Counted from the first letter of the stretch, positions 1 to 6,819 are shown. The stretch is 7,647 bases of DNA from Oscillospiraceae bacterium (GCA_029012165.1 JAQXLO010000213.1:1-7647); one strand, 5' to 3'. Numbers and translations are program-made. The notes: generated from the letters alone by a model not told the origin.

Positions 1-1
1 T

Positions 2-1426
2 CACAACATCGTTTTGCTGCTTCGCAACAGCGAAAAGAACCGCAAAAAGTTCATGCCCTACATGAACGACCCCGCCGTTAAAATCGTTTGGGGCGACCTG
101 ACCAACTATGAGGACGTTCTGCAAATGGTCAATGGCGCCGATTATGTCCTGCACGTGGGCGGTATGGTTTCTCCTGCCGCAGACTACTATCCCCGCAAAA
201 CCATCAAAACCAATGTCGCCGCCGCCGAGAATATCGTCCGTGCCGTGAAGGCACAGCCCGACCCCGATGCGGTGAAGGTTGTGTATATCGGTACCGTGGC
301 CGAGACCGGCGACCGCAATCCGCCCATCCATTGGGCAAGAACCGGCGACCCCATCAAAATCAGCGTATATGACCACTATGCCATCAGCAAGGTCAAGGCG
401 GAGGCAATCTTTGCAGAATCCGGCCTGCGTTACTGGGTCTCCCTGCGCCAGTCCGGCATTCTCTATCCGGCGATCCTCAAGAACATGGATCCCATCATGT
501 TCCACGTTCCGATCAACGGCGTTCTGGAATGGGCCACCGTCGAGGACTCCGGCAGACTGCTGGCCAACATCTGCGAGCCGGATGTGCCGGACAGCTTCTG
601 GCGCAAGTTCTACAATATCGGCAGCGGCAAGGAATACCGCATCACCAACTATGAGTTTGAAGAGTATCTGCTCGGTGCGCTGGGACTTCCCTCTCCCAAG
701 AAGCTGTTTGAAGCGTCCTGGTTCATTCTGCGCAACTTCCACGGTCAGTGGTATGCTGACTCCGACAAGCTGGAGGAGATCCTTCACTTCCGTGCCAACA
801 TCCCCATCAAGAAATATTTTGCGGATATGGCGAAGAACGTGCCTGCCTACTACCGTGCCTGCAAGGTGCTCCCCTCTTTCCTCGGCTCCGCCATCGGCGC
901 CGCTGCGAAACCTTTCATGAAAAAGATTGCGCAGACCGAGCTGTACGGCACCCTGCACTGGAAAGCCACCCGCAATAAAGACCGCATCTCTGCCTACTAC
1001 GGCACCGAAGAGGACTGGAACAAGATCGGCACATGGGACGATGTGAAGATCGAACGTCCCACTGAGACCGTCACACTGCTCGATCACGGCTATGATGAGT
1101 CCAAACCCGACAGTGAACTGGATATTGAAGATATGCGCAAGGCTGCGGCGTTCCGCGGCGGCGAGTGCCTGTCCGAAACCATGGTCAAGGGCGATCTGTT
1201 CACGCCGCTGAAGTGGAAGAGTGCCCGTGGCAACGAGTTTGAAATGTCTCCCAACCTGGTGCTCAAGGGCGGTCACTGGTGTCCTGAAGAGCTTCCCTGG
1301 CCTTGGGACTATGACACGGAAGCCAAGATCAATCCTTTCTTCGCACAGGTATGGTACCCCCTGCACAGCAAGGATGAAAACAACTTCTACGATGAAACCA
1401 TTTTCAAGGGCTTCAAAGACTATTAA
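2..1426 (+). CDS. SDR-family NAD(P)-dependent epimerase/dehydratase with C-terminal zinc-ribbon-like tail, 5'-partial
   Basis: The reading frame is open from the first bases, so the gene begins upstream; the N-terminal GxxGxxG strand is missing. Residue numbers here count from the codon at 14. What is visible is an extended SDR (Rossmann oxidoreductase, probably cytosolic): a beta-2 strand ending in basic residues (LLLRNSEKNRKK) rather than Asp/Glu, which hints at NADPH; GDL at 27-29; the strand VVYIGTVAETGD at 89-100; and the catalytic YAISK at 122-126 followed by VKAE. The SDR part resembles the 3-beta-HSD/UDP-sugar epimerase branch and ends near residue 285. A further ~170 residues, rich in Trp, Asp and Glu, are unusual for the family and include a GGECLS...GGHWCPEE segment like a treble-clef zinc ribbon that has lost most ligands. 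The stop overlaps the ribosome binding site of the next SDR gene, so the two are probably co-translated. Codons favour C/G endings, as in a well-expressed gene. Substrate unknown; SDR fold very likely. Confidence 0.88.
   Translation, partial: HNIVLLLRNSEKNRKKFMPYMNDPAVKIVWGDLTNYEDVLQMVNGADYVLHVGGMVSPAADYYPRKTIKTNVAAAENIVRAVKAQPDPDAVKVVYIGTVAETGDRNPPIHWARTGDPIKISVYDHYAISKVKAEAIFAESGLRYWVSLRQSGILYPAILKNMDPIMFHVPINGVLEWATVEDSGRLLANICEPDVPDSFWRKFYNIGSGKEYRITNYEFEEYLLGALGLPSPKKLFEASWFILRNFHGQWYADSDKLEEILHFRANIPIKKYFADMAKNVPAYYRACKVLPSFLGSAIGAAAKPFMKKIAQTELYGTLHWKATRNKDRISAYYGTEEDWNKIGTWDDVKIERPTETVTLLDHGYDESKPDSELDIEDMRKAAAFRGGECLSETMVKGDLFTPLKWKSARGNEFEMSPNLVLKGGHWCPEELPWPWDYDTEAKINPFFAQVWYPLHSKDENNFYDETIFKGFKDY
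1121..1306 (+). other. Degenerate zinc-ribbon/treble-clef-like module in the SDR tail
   Basis: Residues 370-431 (counted from the codon at 14) contain FRGGECLSETM, then PLKWKSARGNEFEMSPN, then LKGGHWCPEELPWPW. From memory, widespread zinc-ribbon repeats follow the pattern GGxCLS...LxWxCxxGHxWxxxPxxIxxGxWCPxC, where WxC, GH and CPxC supply the metal ligands. Aligned by eye, this copy has Ser403 for the first Cys, Asn407 for the His, Cys423 kept, and Glu426 for the last Cys. It should therefore not bind zinc in the usual way, although the surrounding hydrophobic and glycine pattern is intact. The resemblance is by pattern recall, not by a search. Confidence 0.55.
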
Positions 1427-1430
1427 GGAG
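1425..1430 (+). promoter_or_regulatory. Ribosome binding site AAGGAG of the second SDR gene
   Basis: AAGGAG overlaps the TAA stop (1424-1426) of the preceding gene. It lies 8 bases before the ATG at 1439 but only 2 bases before the in-frame GTG at 1433, so the ATG is the likely start. The overlap of stop and binding site suggests translational coupling. Confidence 0.85.
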
Positions 1431-1438
1431 ATGTGCAC

Positions 1439-2449
1439 ATGAAAGTATTTATGATCGGCGGCACGGGTCTGCTCGGCTCCGCCGCTGCACAGCTGTTCAT
1501 TGACCGTGGACACGAGGTTCGCACCGTTGCACTGCCTCCCCTGCCGAAGGGTGCACCCATTCCGGCAGAAATGGAGATCCTTTTCCAGAACTATTTGGAG
1601 CTTTCTGACGAAGAGGTTCTGCAGATGATGGAAGGGTGCGACTGCTTCGTCTTTGCCGCAGGCGTAGACGAGCGTGTGGAATTCCCTGCGCCTGTTTATG
1701 CTGCCTACGAAAAGTACAACATCCGTCCTCTGGAACGGCTGATCCCTCTGGCCAAGAAAGCCGGCATCACCAAAACTGTGGTTCTTGGCTCCTACTTTGC
1801 CTACTTCGCCAAGAAGTATCCTGCCATGAAGCTGACCGAAAAGCATCCCTACATCCGCAGCCGTATCGAACAGGAAAAGGTTGCGCTCTCCTTCGCAGAC
1901 GACACCATGGATGTTGCCATTCTGGAGCTGCCGTACATCTTCGGCACCCAGCCCGGCCGTAAACCTGTTTGGGTCATTCTGATCGAGCAGCTGGAAAACA
2001 TGGGTCCCATCACCTTCTATCCCAAGGGCGGCACTGCCATGCTGACCGTGCGTCAGGTTGCGCAGACGATCGTTGGCGCAGCGGAAAAGAACAAGGGCGG
2101 CAATGCATACCCCATCAGCTACTACAACTACACATGGAACGATTTTCTCGCCATTGTCCATGCGGCAATGGGCAAGCCCAACAGAAAGATCATCAACATT
2201 CAAAAGTGGATGTTCCAGCTGTTCGGACTGCATATGCGCAAGGTCTACAAGAACAAAAACGTGGAGGGCGGCATTGACCCGGTCGGTCTGGCAGACATTA
2301 TGTGCATGAACACATTCATTGACAACAAGTGGGCAAAGTCCCTGGGCGCCACCGACGACGACATCCGCTCCGCCATCTTTGACTCCGTCAAGCTTTCCGT
2401 GGACGCCTTCAAGGGCAATGCGGATCTGGTAGAAATGAAGAGCGAATAA
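1439..2449 (+). CDS. SDR-family NAD(P)-binding epimerase/dehydratase-like protein with YxxxR
   Basis: This is a 336-residue Rossmann-fold protein of the atypical/extended SDR type. GGTGLLG at 7-13 is the GxxGxxG dinucleotide-binding motif right after the first strand (KVFMI). The second strand (HEVRTVAL) ends without an acidic residue, so NADP(H) or no strong preference is more likely than strict NAD. VVLGSYFAYF at 114-123 occupies the place of the catalytic Ser strand. At 138-142 the motif is YIRSR, followed by IEQEK; this aligns with the YAISKVKAE of the neighbouring SDR but has Arg in place of the catalytic Lys. LPYIFGTQPG at 164-173 is a typical substrate-side loop. No membrane segment or signal peptide is seen. 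The ATG at 1439 is chosen over the GTG at 1433 by binding-site spacing. Co-transcription with the upstream SDR and a terminator just downstream mark the end of that operon. It could be a working reductase, a binding-only partner subunit, or a sugar or polyketide-type dehydratase; the substrate is unknown. Confidence 0.9.
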   Translation: MKVFMIGGTGLLGSAAAQLFIDRGHEVRTVALPPLPKGAPIPAEMEILFQNYLELSDEEVLQMMEGCDCFVFAAGVDERVEFPAPVYAAYEKYNIRPLERLIPLAKKAGITKTVVLGSYFAYFAKKYPAMKLTEKHPYIRSRIEQEKVALSFADDTMDVAILELPYIFGTQPGRKPVWVILIEQLENMGPITFYPKGGTAMLTVRQVAQTIVGAAEKNKGGNAYPISYYNYTWNDFLAIVHAAMGKPNRKIINIQKWMFQLFGLHMRKVYKNKNVEGGIDPVGLADIMCMNTFIDNKWAKSLGATDDDIRSAIFDSVKLSVDAFKGNADLVEMKSE

Positions 2450-2461
2450 ACCGCACTTACC

Positions 2462-2500
2462 AAAGCCTGAATCCTGTTTCGGCAGGTTCAGGCTTTTTTC
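2462..2500 (+). terminator. Intrinsic terminator after the SDR operon
   Basis: A hairpin pairs AAAGCCTGAA (2462-2471) with TTCAGGCTTT (2487-2496). An inner CCTG/CAGG extension is separated by a one-base bulge, around a short TTTCGG loop. A run of six T (2494-2499) follows directly. It lies 12 bases after the stop of the second SDR gene and has no T-run on the other strand, so it acts on the plus strand. Confidence 0.93.
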
Positions 2501-2514
2501 TTTATCTAACCTCT

Positions 2515-2542
2515 TTTCTTTTGCAAAATTGTGTAGTATAAT
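2515..2542 (+). promoter_or_regulatory. Sigma-A-like promoter for the MATE/RACo-like/MBL operon
   Basis: TATAAT at 2537-2542 is a perfect -10 hexamer in an AT-rich stretch just after the terminator. The best -35 at a 16-17 base spacing is a poor T-rich match around 2514-2520; TTGCAA at 2521-2526 is only 10 bases away and too close. Transcription would begin near 2549, giving a leader of about 25 bases to the ATG at 2574. The -10 is convincing; the weak -35 suggests low basal strength or an activator. Confidence 0.62.
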
Positions 2543-2573
2543 GAAAAAAGTTTGTGAAAAGCAGGTGTTCAAA

Positions 2574-3944
2574 ATGGTTCGTGACATGACCGAAGGGAAG
2601 CCTTCCTCGCTGATCCTTCGCTTCTGCCTGCCGCTGATGGCAGGAAATCTTTTTCAGCAGTTTTATAATATGGTGGACAGCATCATCGTCGGACGGTTCG
2701 TCGGCAAAGACGCACTCTCTGCCATGGGCTGCGTCGGATCATTGCATTTTTTGGTAATCGGTTCCATTATTGGGCTATGCACCGGATTTGCCATCCCCGT
2801 CTCCCAGTGCTTCGGTGCCAATGATTTTGCAAAGATGCGCAAATACATTGCGAATTTGGTCTACCTCTCTGCGGTCATCAGCGTAATTGTTTCTCTTCTG
2901 ACATATTTCGGCACAGAATGGCTGTTGCGTATCTTGAACACACCCGAATCGCTGATTCCGGATGCAAAAACATACATCTCCATTATCTTTCTCGGTATTC
3001 CCGCAACCGTGTTGTACAACTCTGTAGCCTGCCTAATTCGTGCCGTGGGCGACAGCAAAACGCCGCTGTACTTTCTGATCTTCTCTTCGGTCATCAATAT
3101 CGGTCTTGACCTGCTGTTCGTCATACAGTTCGGCATGGGTGTAATGGGTGTGGCGGTCGCCACGGTCATTGCGCAGGCGTTGAGCGGGATCCTGTGTCTA
3201 TACTACATTCACCGCAGTTTCCCCCTTTTACACCTGCAAAAAGGCGATGTGCGTCCGAATGCAGAATGCTGTCAAAAGCTCCTGTATGCCGGTTTACCCA
3301 TGGCACTGCAATTCTCCATCACAGCCATCGGCTCCGTCATGCTGCAATCCTGTGTCAACGAGTTGGGTTCCGACGCCATTGCCGCCATGACCATCGCCGG
3401 CAAAACACAGCTGATTATCGTCCTTCCGGCGGAAACCATCGGTCTGACGCTGGCAACATTTTGCGGGCAAAATCTCGGCGCAAAACGGGTGGATCGCATC
3501 TCGCAGGGAACACGAAACGGTCTGTGTATGGCGTTCGTCTATTCCGTGATCGGTGCCGTCATTGCCCGATGCTTCGGTCGATACATCATGATGCTGTTTG
3601 TCAGCGCAAGTGAAACCGTCGTTTTGGACTATGGAATGCAGTTCCTGCGCATCAACAGCGCACTCTACGCCGTTTTGGTCATCATCTTTGTTCTGCGCAA
3701 CGCCTTGCAGGGTATGGGATTCAGCATTCCCGCCATGACAGCCGGTCTGTTCGAGCTGATCGCCCGCGGTACTGTCGGCTTTGTCTTTGTCCGCCGATTC
3801 GGCTATGCGGCGGCCTGCTGGGCAAATCCCGCTGCATGGTTTGCCGCAGACCTTTTCCTGATCCCCATGTATCTGTACGTCATGCGCAAGTTTAAAACTG
3901 TCCCGGATTTCCTGCGGATCCGCTCTGAAAAATCGTATGAATAA
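2574..3944 (+). CDS. MATE-family multidrug/metabolite efflux transporter
   Basis: This 456-residue inner-membrane protein has the usual MATE length and about 12 hydrophobic segments. These transporters export cationic drugs or metabolites in exchange for Na+ or H+. Family hallmarks are the N-terminal block running from LPLMAGN to FQQFYNMVDSIIVGRFVG (19-44, with the conserved Asp35), RAVGDSKTPL (156-165) between the two halves, GQNLGAKR (298-305) mirroring it in the second half, and RNALQGMG (375-382). The start at 2574 gives MVRDMTEGKP, the typical family N-terminus, and has AGGTG at 2563-2567 six bases upstream. Earlier in-frame starts (2529, 2541) overlap the -10 element and are unlikely to be transcribed in full. 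It is the first gene of a probable three-gene operon and its end overlaps the next start by 8 bases. The substrate cannot be predicted; the family call is secure. Confidence 0.95.
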   Translation: MVRDMTEGKPSSLILRFCLPLMAGNLFQQFYNMVDSIIVGRFVGKDALSAMGCVGSLHFLVIGSIIGLCTGFAIPVSQCFGANDFAKMRKYIANLVYLSAVISVIVSLLTYFGTEWLLRILNTPESLIPDAKTYISIIFLGIPATVLYNSVACLIRAVGDSKTPLYFLIFSSVINIGLDLLFVIQFGMGVMGVAVATVIAQALSGILCLYYIHRSFPLLHLQKGDVRPNAECCQKLLYAGLPMALQFSITAIGSVMLQSCVNELGSDAIAAMTIAGKTQLIIVLPAETIGLTLATFCGQNLGAKRVDRISQGTRNGLCMAFVYSVIGAVIARCFGRYIMMLFVSASETVVLDYGMQFLRINSALYAVLVIIFVLRNALQGMGFSIPAMTAGLFELIARGTVGFVFVRRFGYAAACWANPAAWFAADLFLIPMYLYVMRKFKTVPDFLRIRSEKSYE

Positions 3945-5418
3945 AGCCATTATTTTACAAAACGGACAACAACACATCCGTTATTTTGAAGCGCCTTGCC
4001 TGTTGTCGGAGCTGCTGCCGGACTTCTCCGTTGCGCATCCCTGCGGCGGAAAAGGGACGTGCAGAAAATGCCGTGTTGAAGCTGTCGGCGATCTGTCCGA
4101 ACCGACAGCTGCGGAAAGTGCTGTCCTCGGCAGCAATGTCCGTCTGTGCTGTCAGACACTTGCGTTGGGGGACGTCACCATTACGCTGTCGGACACGAAA
4201 GCGTGGAACAAAAGTACCGCATCCAATCACCTTGCCGCAGTGCATCCTTTAGGCAAAAAATTCGGCTTTGTAGTTGATCTCGGTACGACCACCGTGAGCG
4301 CCGCTTTGTATGACCAAACCACGGCGAAACTGTGTGCGCAGACGGTTTTCCCGAATCCGCAGTCTGCTTTCGGTGCCGATGTTCTCTCCCGACTGCACGC
4401 AGCGATGCACGGAAAAGCGTCGCTATTGTCGCAGTCTGTTCAAAATGCGCTTCATGCCGCCTGCTCTGAACTTTTGCAAAATACAGGTCTATCCTCCGAT
4501 GATGTGGACGCCGCCGTCCTGACCGGCAACACAGCGATGCTGTACCTGCTTTTTGAGCAGGATCCCGCTTGCATCAGCGTCTCCCCTTTCCGCTGTGAAA
4601 CACGGTTCGGAGACTTCTATGATGCGGATTTTCTGCCCCTGTGCGCCGGGACAAAGGTTTTTGTTCCCCATTGTATTTCCGCCTTTTTGGGCGCCGATAT
4701 TTTGACCGCAAGTCTCGCAAGCCATGTTTGGGACGAGGGCGTTCATCTGCTCGCCGATCTCGGAACCAACGGGGAAATTCTGCTGCAAAAAGACGGAGAT
4801 GTGCTGGGCTGTTCCTGTGCGGCAGGTCCTGCCTTTGAGGGCGCCGGGCTGGAGTGCGGTATGCCCGCCGTCGATGGTGCCATCGAATCGGTGAAGCTGT
4901 TCGGCGGAAAGCTTTTGCCCAAGATACACGGCAATGCAAATGCAACGGGCATTTGTGGCTCCGGGCTGATTGACCTCATTGCCTGTCTGCGCAAAAAGCG
5001 CATTCTTACACCGGACGGTCTGCTTACCTGCGGCGACAGATACATCATAGAGGGCACCGATGTTTATCTCACCCAAGCGGACATTCGTGCGTTCCAGCTT
5101 TCCAAATCCGCAATACGCACCGGCATGGATTTGCTGCTTCGGGAAGCCGATGTGCAGCAGCCGGATCACGTGGAACTCGCCGGAACCTTTGGCACGCACC
5201 TGTCCTTGCGATCTGCCAAAGCGGTCGGTTTGCTGGGGGATTTCCCCGAAAATGCAGTTTCCGCTATCGGCAATGCGGCAGCCACAGGTGCGGCCATGCT
5301 GCTGTTGGACAACCGTCTGATACGGGATTGTGCCGAAAAAAGCACAAAAATCCGCACGGTTCAGCTGACCGAGCACAGGGATTTCAACGACCTTCTTTTG
5401 CAAAACCTAATGCTATAA
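3937..5418 (+). CDS. RACo-like 2Fe-2S ferredoxin/ASKHA protein (corrinoid activation, DUF4445 type)
   Basis: This 493-residue cytosolic protein has two parts. Residues 1-84 form a plant-type 2Fe-2S ferredoxin: CGGKGTCRKC gives Cys36, Cys42 and Cys45, and RLCCQ gives the fourth ligand, Cys72, with an extra Cys71. From about 109 there is an ASKHA ATPase fold: VDLGTTTV (113-120, phosphate 1), NPQSAFGADVLSRL (140-153), LTGNTAM (195-201), ADLGTNGE (273-280, phosphate 2), AAGPAFEGAG (295-304), ICGSGLID (339-346), and LAGTFGTH (414-421, adenosine-side loop). Known members (RACo, RamA) use ATP to drive electrons onto an inactive Co(II) corrinoid protein to regain Co(I). It is clearly shorter than the roughly 630-residue RACo of Carboxydothermus, with a short segment at 85-108 joining the two parts. 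The start overlaps the MATE stop by 8 bases and lacks a strong binding site, so translation is probably coupled. No corrinoid or methyltransferase gene is nearby, so its partner is unknown. Confidence 0.9.
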   Translation: MNKAIILQNGQQHIRYFEAPCLLSELLPDFSVAHPCGGKGTCRKCRVEAVGDLSEPTAAESAVLGSNVRLCCQTLALGDVTITLSDTKAWNKSTASNHLAAVHPLGKKFGFVVDLGTTTVSAALYDQTTAKLCAQTVFPNPQSAFGADVLSRLHAAMHGKASLLSQSVQNALHAACSELLQNTGLSSDDVDAAVLTGNTAMLYLLFEQDPACISVSPFRCETRFGDFYDADFLPLCAGTKVFVPHCISAFLGADILTASLASHVWDEGVHLLADLGTNGEILLQKDGDVLGCSCAAGPAFEGAGLECGMPAVDGAIESVKLFGGKLLPKIHGNANATGICGSGLIDLIACLRKKRILTPDGLLTCGDRYIIEGTDVYLTQADIRAFQLSKSAIRTGMDLLLREADVQQPDHVELAGTFGTHLSLRSAKAVGLLGDFPENAVSAIGNAAATGAAMLLLDNRLIRDCAEKSTKIRTVQLTEHRDFNDLLLQNLML

Positions 5419-5421
5419 AAC

Positions 5422-5426
5422 GGAGG
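5422..5426 (+). promoter_or_regulatory. Ribosome binding site GGAGG of the MBL-fold gene
   Basis: GGAGG lies 6 bases before the ATG at 5433 and just after the stop of the RACo-like gene (5416-5418). It fixes the start at 5433 rather than at an earlier in-frame codon (5328) inside the upstream gene. Confidence 0.85.
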
Positions 5427-5432
5427 CTATTC

Positions 5433-6737
5433 ATGGAAATGCGCAAGCTGTTGGATGCACTGCATATGGGCGATGGCACCGTGCCGGACTATGACTGTGC
5501 AAATGATACATGGATGCGGTTATATAAAAATGCGGACACTGCCGATTTGTATACCGCTGTCGAGAATGCAAAAAAACTCGGATTCACCGTCTTTGCCGAA
5601 ACCACACTGGAAAGCAATATCTATGTGACACTGCGCAAGGATAGTGTTCAGCTGCATATCTATTTCTGCCATGCCGAAAAGGTACTTCGTGTGATTGCCG
5701 ACCCGTTCAGCGTTCCCTATGAGACAGAACCGCCGAAAATACAGCGCAAGTGCCAGACGAAGCTTTGGCAGTTTGAAACGGATCACACCTACATCGACTG
5801 CGGGATGTGCTATATATTTCAATGTGCCGACCACAGCTTTTTTGTCATAGACAGCGGTCACTTTTTACAGGTCAACGACCACGCACGGATATACCGCTTT
5901 ATGCGGGAACGAACGCCCGCAGGGGAAAAGATAGTCATCAGCGGTTGGTTTATTACCCACGCACATGATGACCATGTCTGCCAGTTTATGAAGTTTCTGC
6001 AGGAGCGTCATGCGGATGTGCAGATCGAAAAGCTGTACTTCAACTATGTGCGGGACGACGGAAAAGACAGCCACCACTGGAAAGAAAGCAACAAAAAGAT
6101 CATGCGTGACTTTCTGAAAACGGCGCTCGAAAGCGGCATCCCCATCGTTAAGCTGCACACCGGACAACGCTTTTATGTTCGGGATCTGTGCATGGATGTG
6201 CTGTGCACACACGAGGATGTCTATCCCGGCAGTCTGGAAAACTACAACGACTCCTCAACGGTGCTGATGATTACGGCCGGCGGCAGTAAGATTTGCATTC
6301 CGGGCGATGCCGGCGCCGAGGAAAGTAAAATTTTGACCACCCGTTTTTCTGAAACTACACTTTCCTGCGATATAATGCAGGCGGCGCACCACGGACATTT
6401 CGGGTGCTCTGCAAAATTTTATAAAGCAGCCAAAGCGAAAATCGTTCTTTTTCCCAACACACAGATCATTTTCGACGAGGACTGGGATCGGTATGAAGCA
6501 AACCGTGTCGCCTGCGATTTGGCAGAGGCATACTACATTTCCTCCAACGGCACGGTGGAGATTCCCCTGCCCTATACCCCCGGCACCGTCCGAGAGTTGC
6601 CGGACGAAACCTTTGAAAACTTTGACCGTATTCAGGCACTTTGGGGATATACCTATTCCGCAGAAAGAAAGCAGCAGCTGTTTGACAAATTTTTGCAAAG
6701 AAGCGGTTTGCCGCCCATGTCCGAAATTGAGCCGTAA
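5433..6737 (+). CDS. MBL-fold metallohydrolase with unassigned N-terminal domain
   Basis: This is a 434-residue cytosolic protein. Residues about 1-115 form an N-terminal region I do not recognise; the pattern SNIYVTLRKDSVQLHIYF suggests a small beta-rich domain. From about 120 there is a metallo-beta-lactamase fold: FFVIDSGH (136-143), the metal-binding THAHDDH (175-181, giving His176, His178, Asp180, His181), NDSSTVLMI (272-280), PGDAG (290-294, Asp292 likely bridging the metals) and AAHHG (317-321, a further metal His). The NDSS/GDAG/HHG set resembles the MBL domain of ComEC-like and related hydrolases rather than beta-lactamases. A dinuclear metal site hydrolysing an ester, phosphodiester or thioester is expected; the substrate is unknown. 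The gene follows the RACo-like gene by 14 bases and is probably the last of that operon. No hairpin with a T-run follows it, so some read-through into the next gene is possible. Confidence 0.88.
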   Translation: MEMRKLLDALHMGDGTVPDYDCANDTWMRLYKNADTADLYTAVENAKKLGFTVFAETTLESNIYVTLRKDSVQLHIYFCHAEKVLRVIADPFSVPYETEPPKIQRKCQTKLWQFETDHTYIDCGMCYIFQCADHSFFVIDSGHFLQVNDHARIYRFMRERTPAGEKIVISGWFITHAHDDHVCQFMKFLQERHADVQIEKLYFNYVRDDGKDSHHWKESNKKIMRDFLKTALESGIPIVKLHTGQRFYVRDLCMDVLCTHEDVYPGSLENYNDSSTVLMITAGGSKICIPGDAGAEESKILTTRFSETTLSCDIMQAAHHGHFGCSAKFYKAAKAKIVLFPNTQIIFDEDWDRYEANRVACDLAEAYYISSNGTVEIPLPYTPGTVRELPDETFENFDRIQALWGYTYSAERKQQLFDKFLQRSGLPPMSEIEP

Positions 6738-6757
6738 GACAGGTTTCGGATTGGCTC

Positions 6758-6786
6758 TTGCACTGGGGCGGTACTTGTGATAAAAT
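6758..6786 (+). promoter_or_regulatory. Extended -10 promoter for the cytidylyltransferase gene
   Basis: TTGCAC (6758-6763) and TAAAAT (6781-6786) are separated by exactly 17 bases. A TG at 6778-6779, one base before the -10, makes an extended -10 element. The -35 is moderate (TTG kept). The start codon at 6820 is 33 bases beyond, with AAGGGG at 6804-6809 as ribosome binding site. The gene therefore probably has its own transcript. Confidence 0.72.
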
Positions 6787-6819
6787 GTTGAAAAAGAAAG
6801 AATAAGGGGATAAAACAAT

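Noticed and set aside
279..920. 213-residue plus-strand frame within the first SDR gene
   Set aside because: Out-of-frame reading of a gene with a clear SDR motif; rich in Ser, Arg and Pro with no family resemblance.
2521..2526. TTGCAA as the -35 element of the MATE operon promoter
   Set aside because: Only 10 bases separate it from the -10, far below the 16-18 needed.
2529..2573. Upstream start codons for the MATE gene (2529, 2541)
   Set aside because: They overlap or precede the TATAAT at 2537-2542 and so lie before the likely transcription start; the family N-terminus begins at the ATG at 2574.
2450..2573. Riboswitch or small RNA between the SDR and MATE operons
   Set aside because: The 124-base gap is filled by a terminator and a promoter, and only about 25 bases of leader remain, too few for a riboswitch.
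3294..3977. 227-residue open frame on the minus strand inside the MATE gene
   Set aside because: Rich in His, Asp, Gln and Cys because it is the complement of membrane-protein codons; no domain seen.
4489..5403. 304-residue open frame on the minus strand inside the RACo-like gene
   Set aside because: Antisense to a gene with clear ferredoxin and ASKHA motifs; no motif, no ribosome binding site and an atypical residue mix.
5328..5432. Longer version of the MBL protein starting inside the RACo-like gene
   Set aside because: The ATG at 5433 has a well-spaced GGAGG, and the extra 35 residues are only the upstream gene read in another frame.
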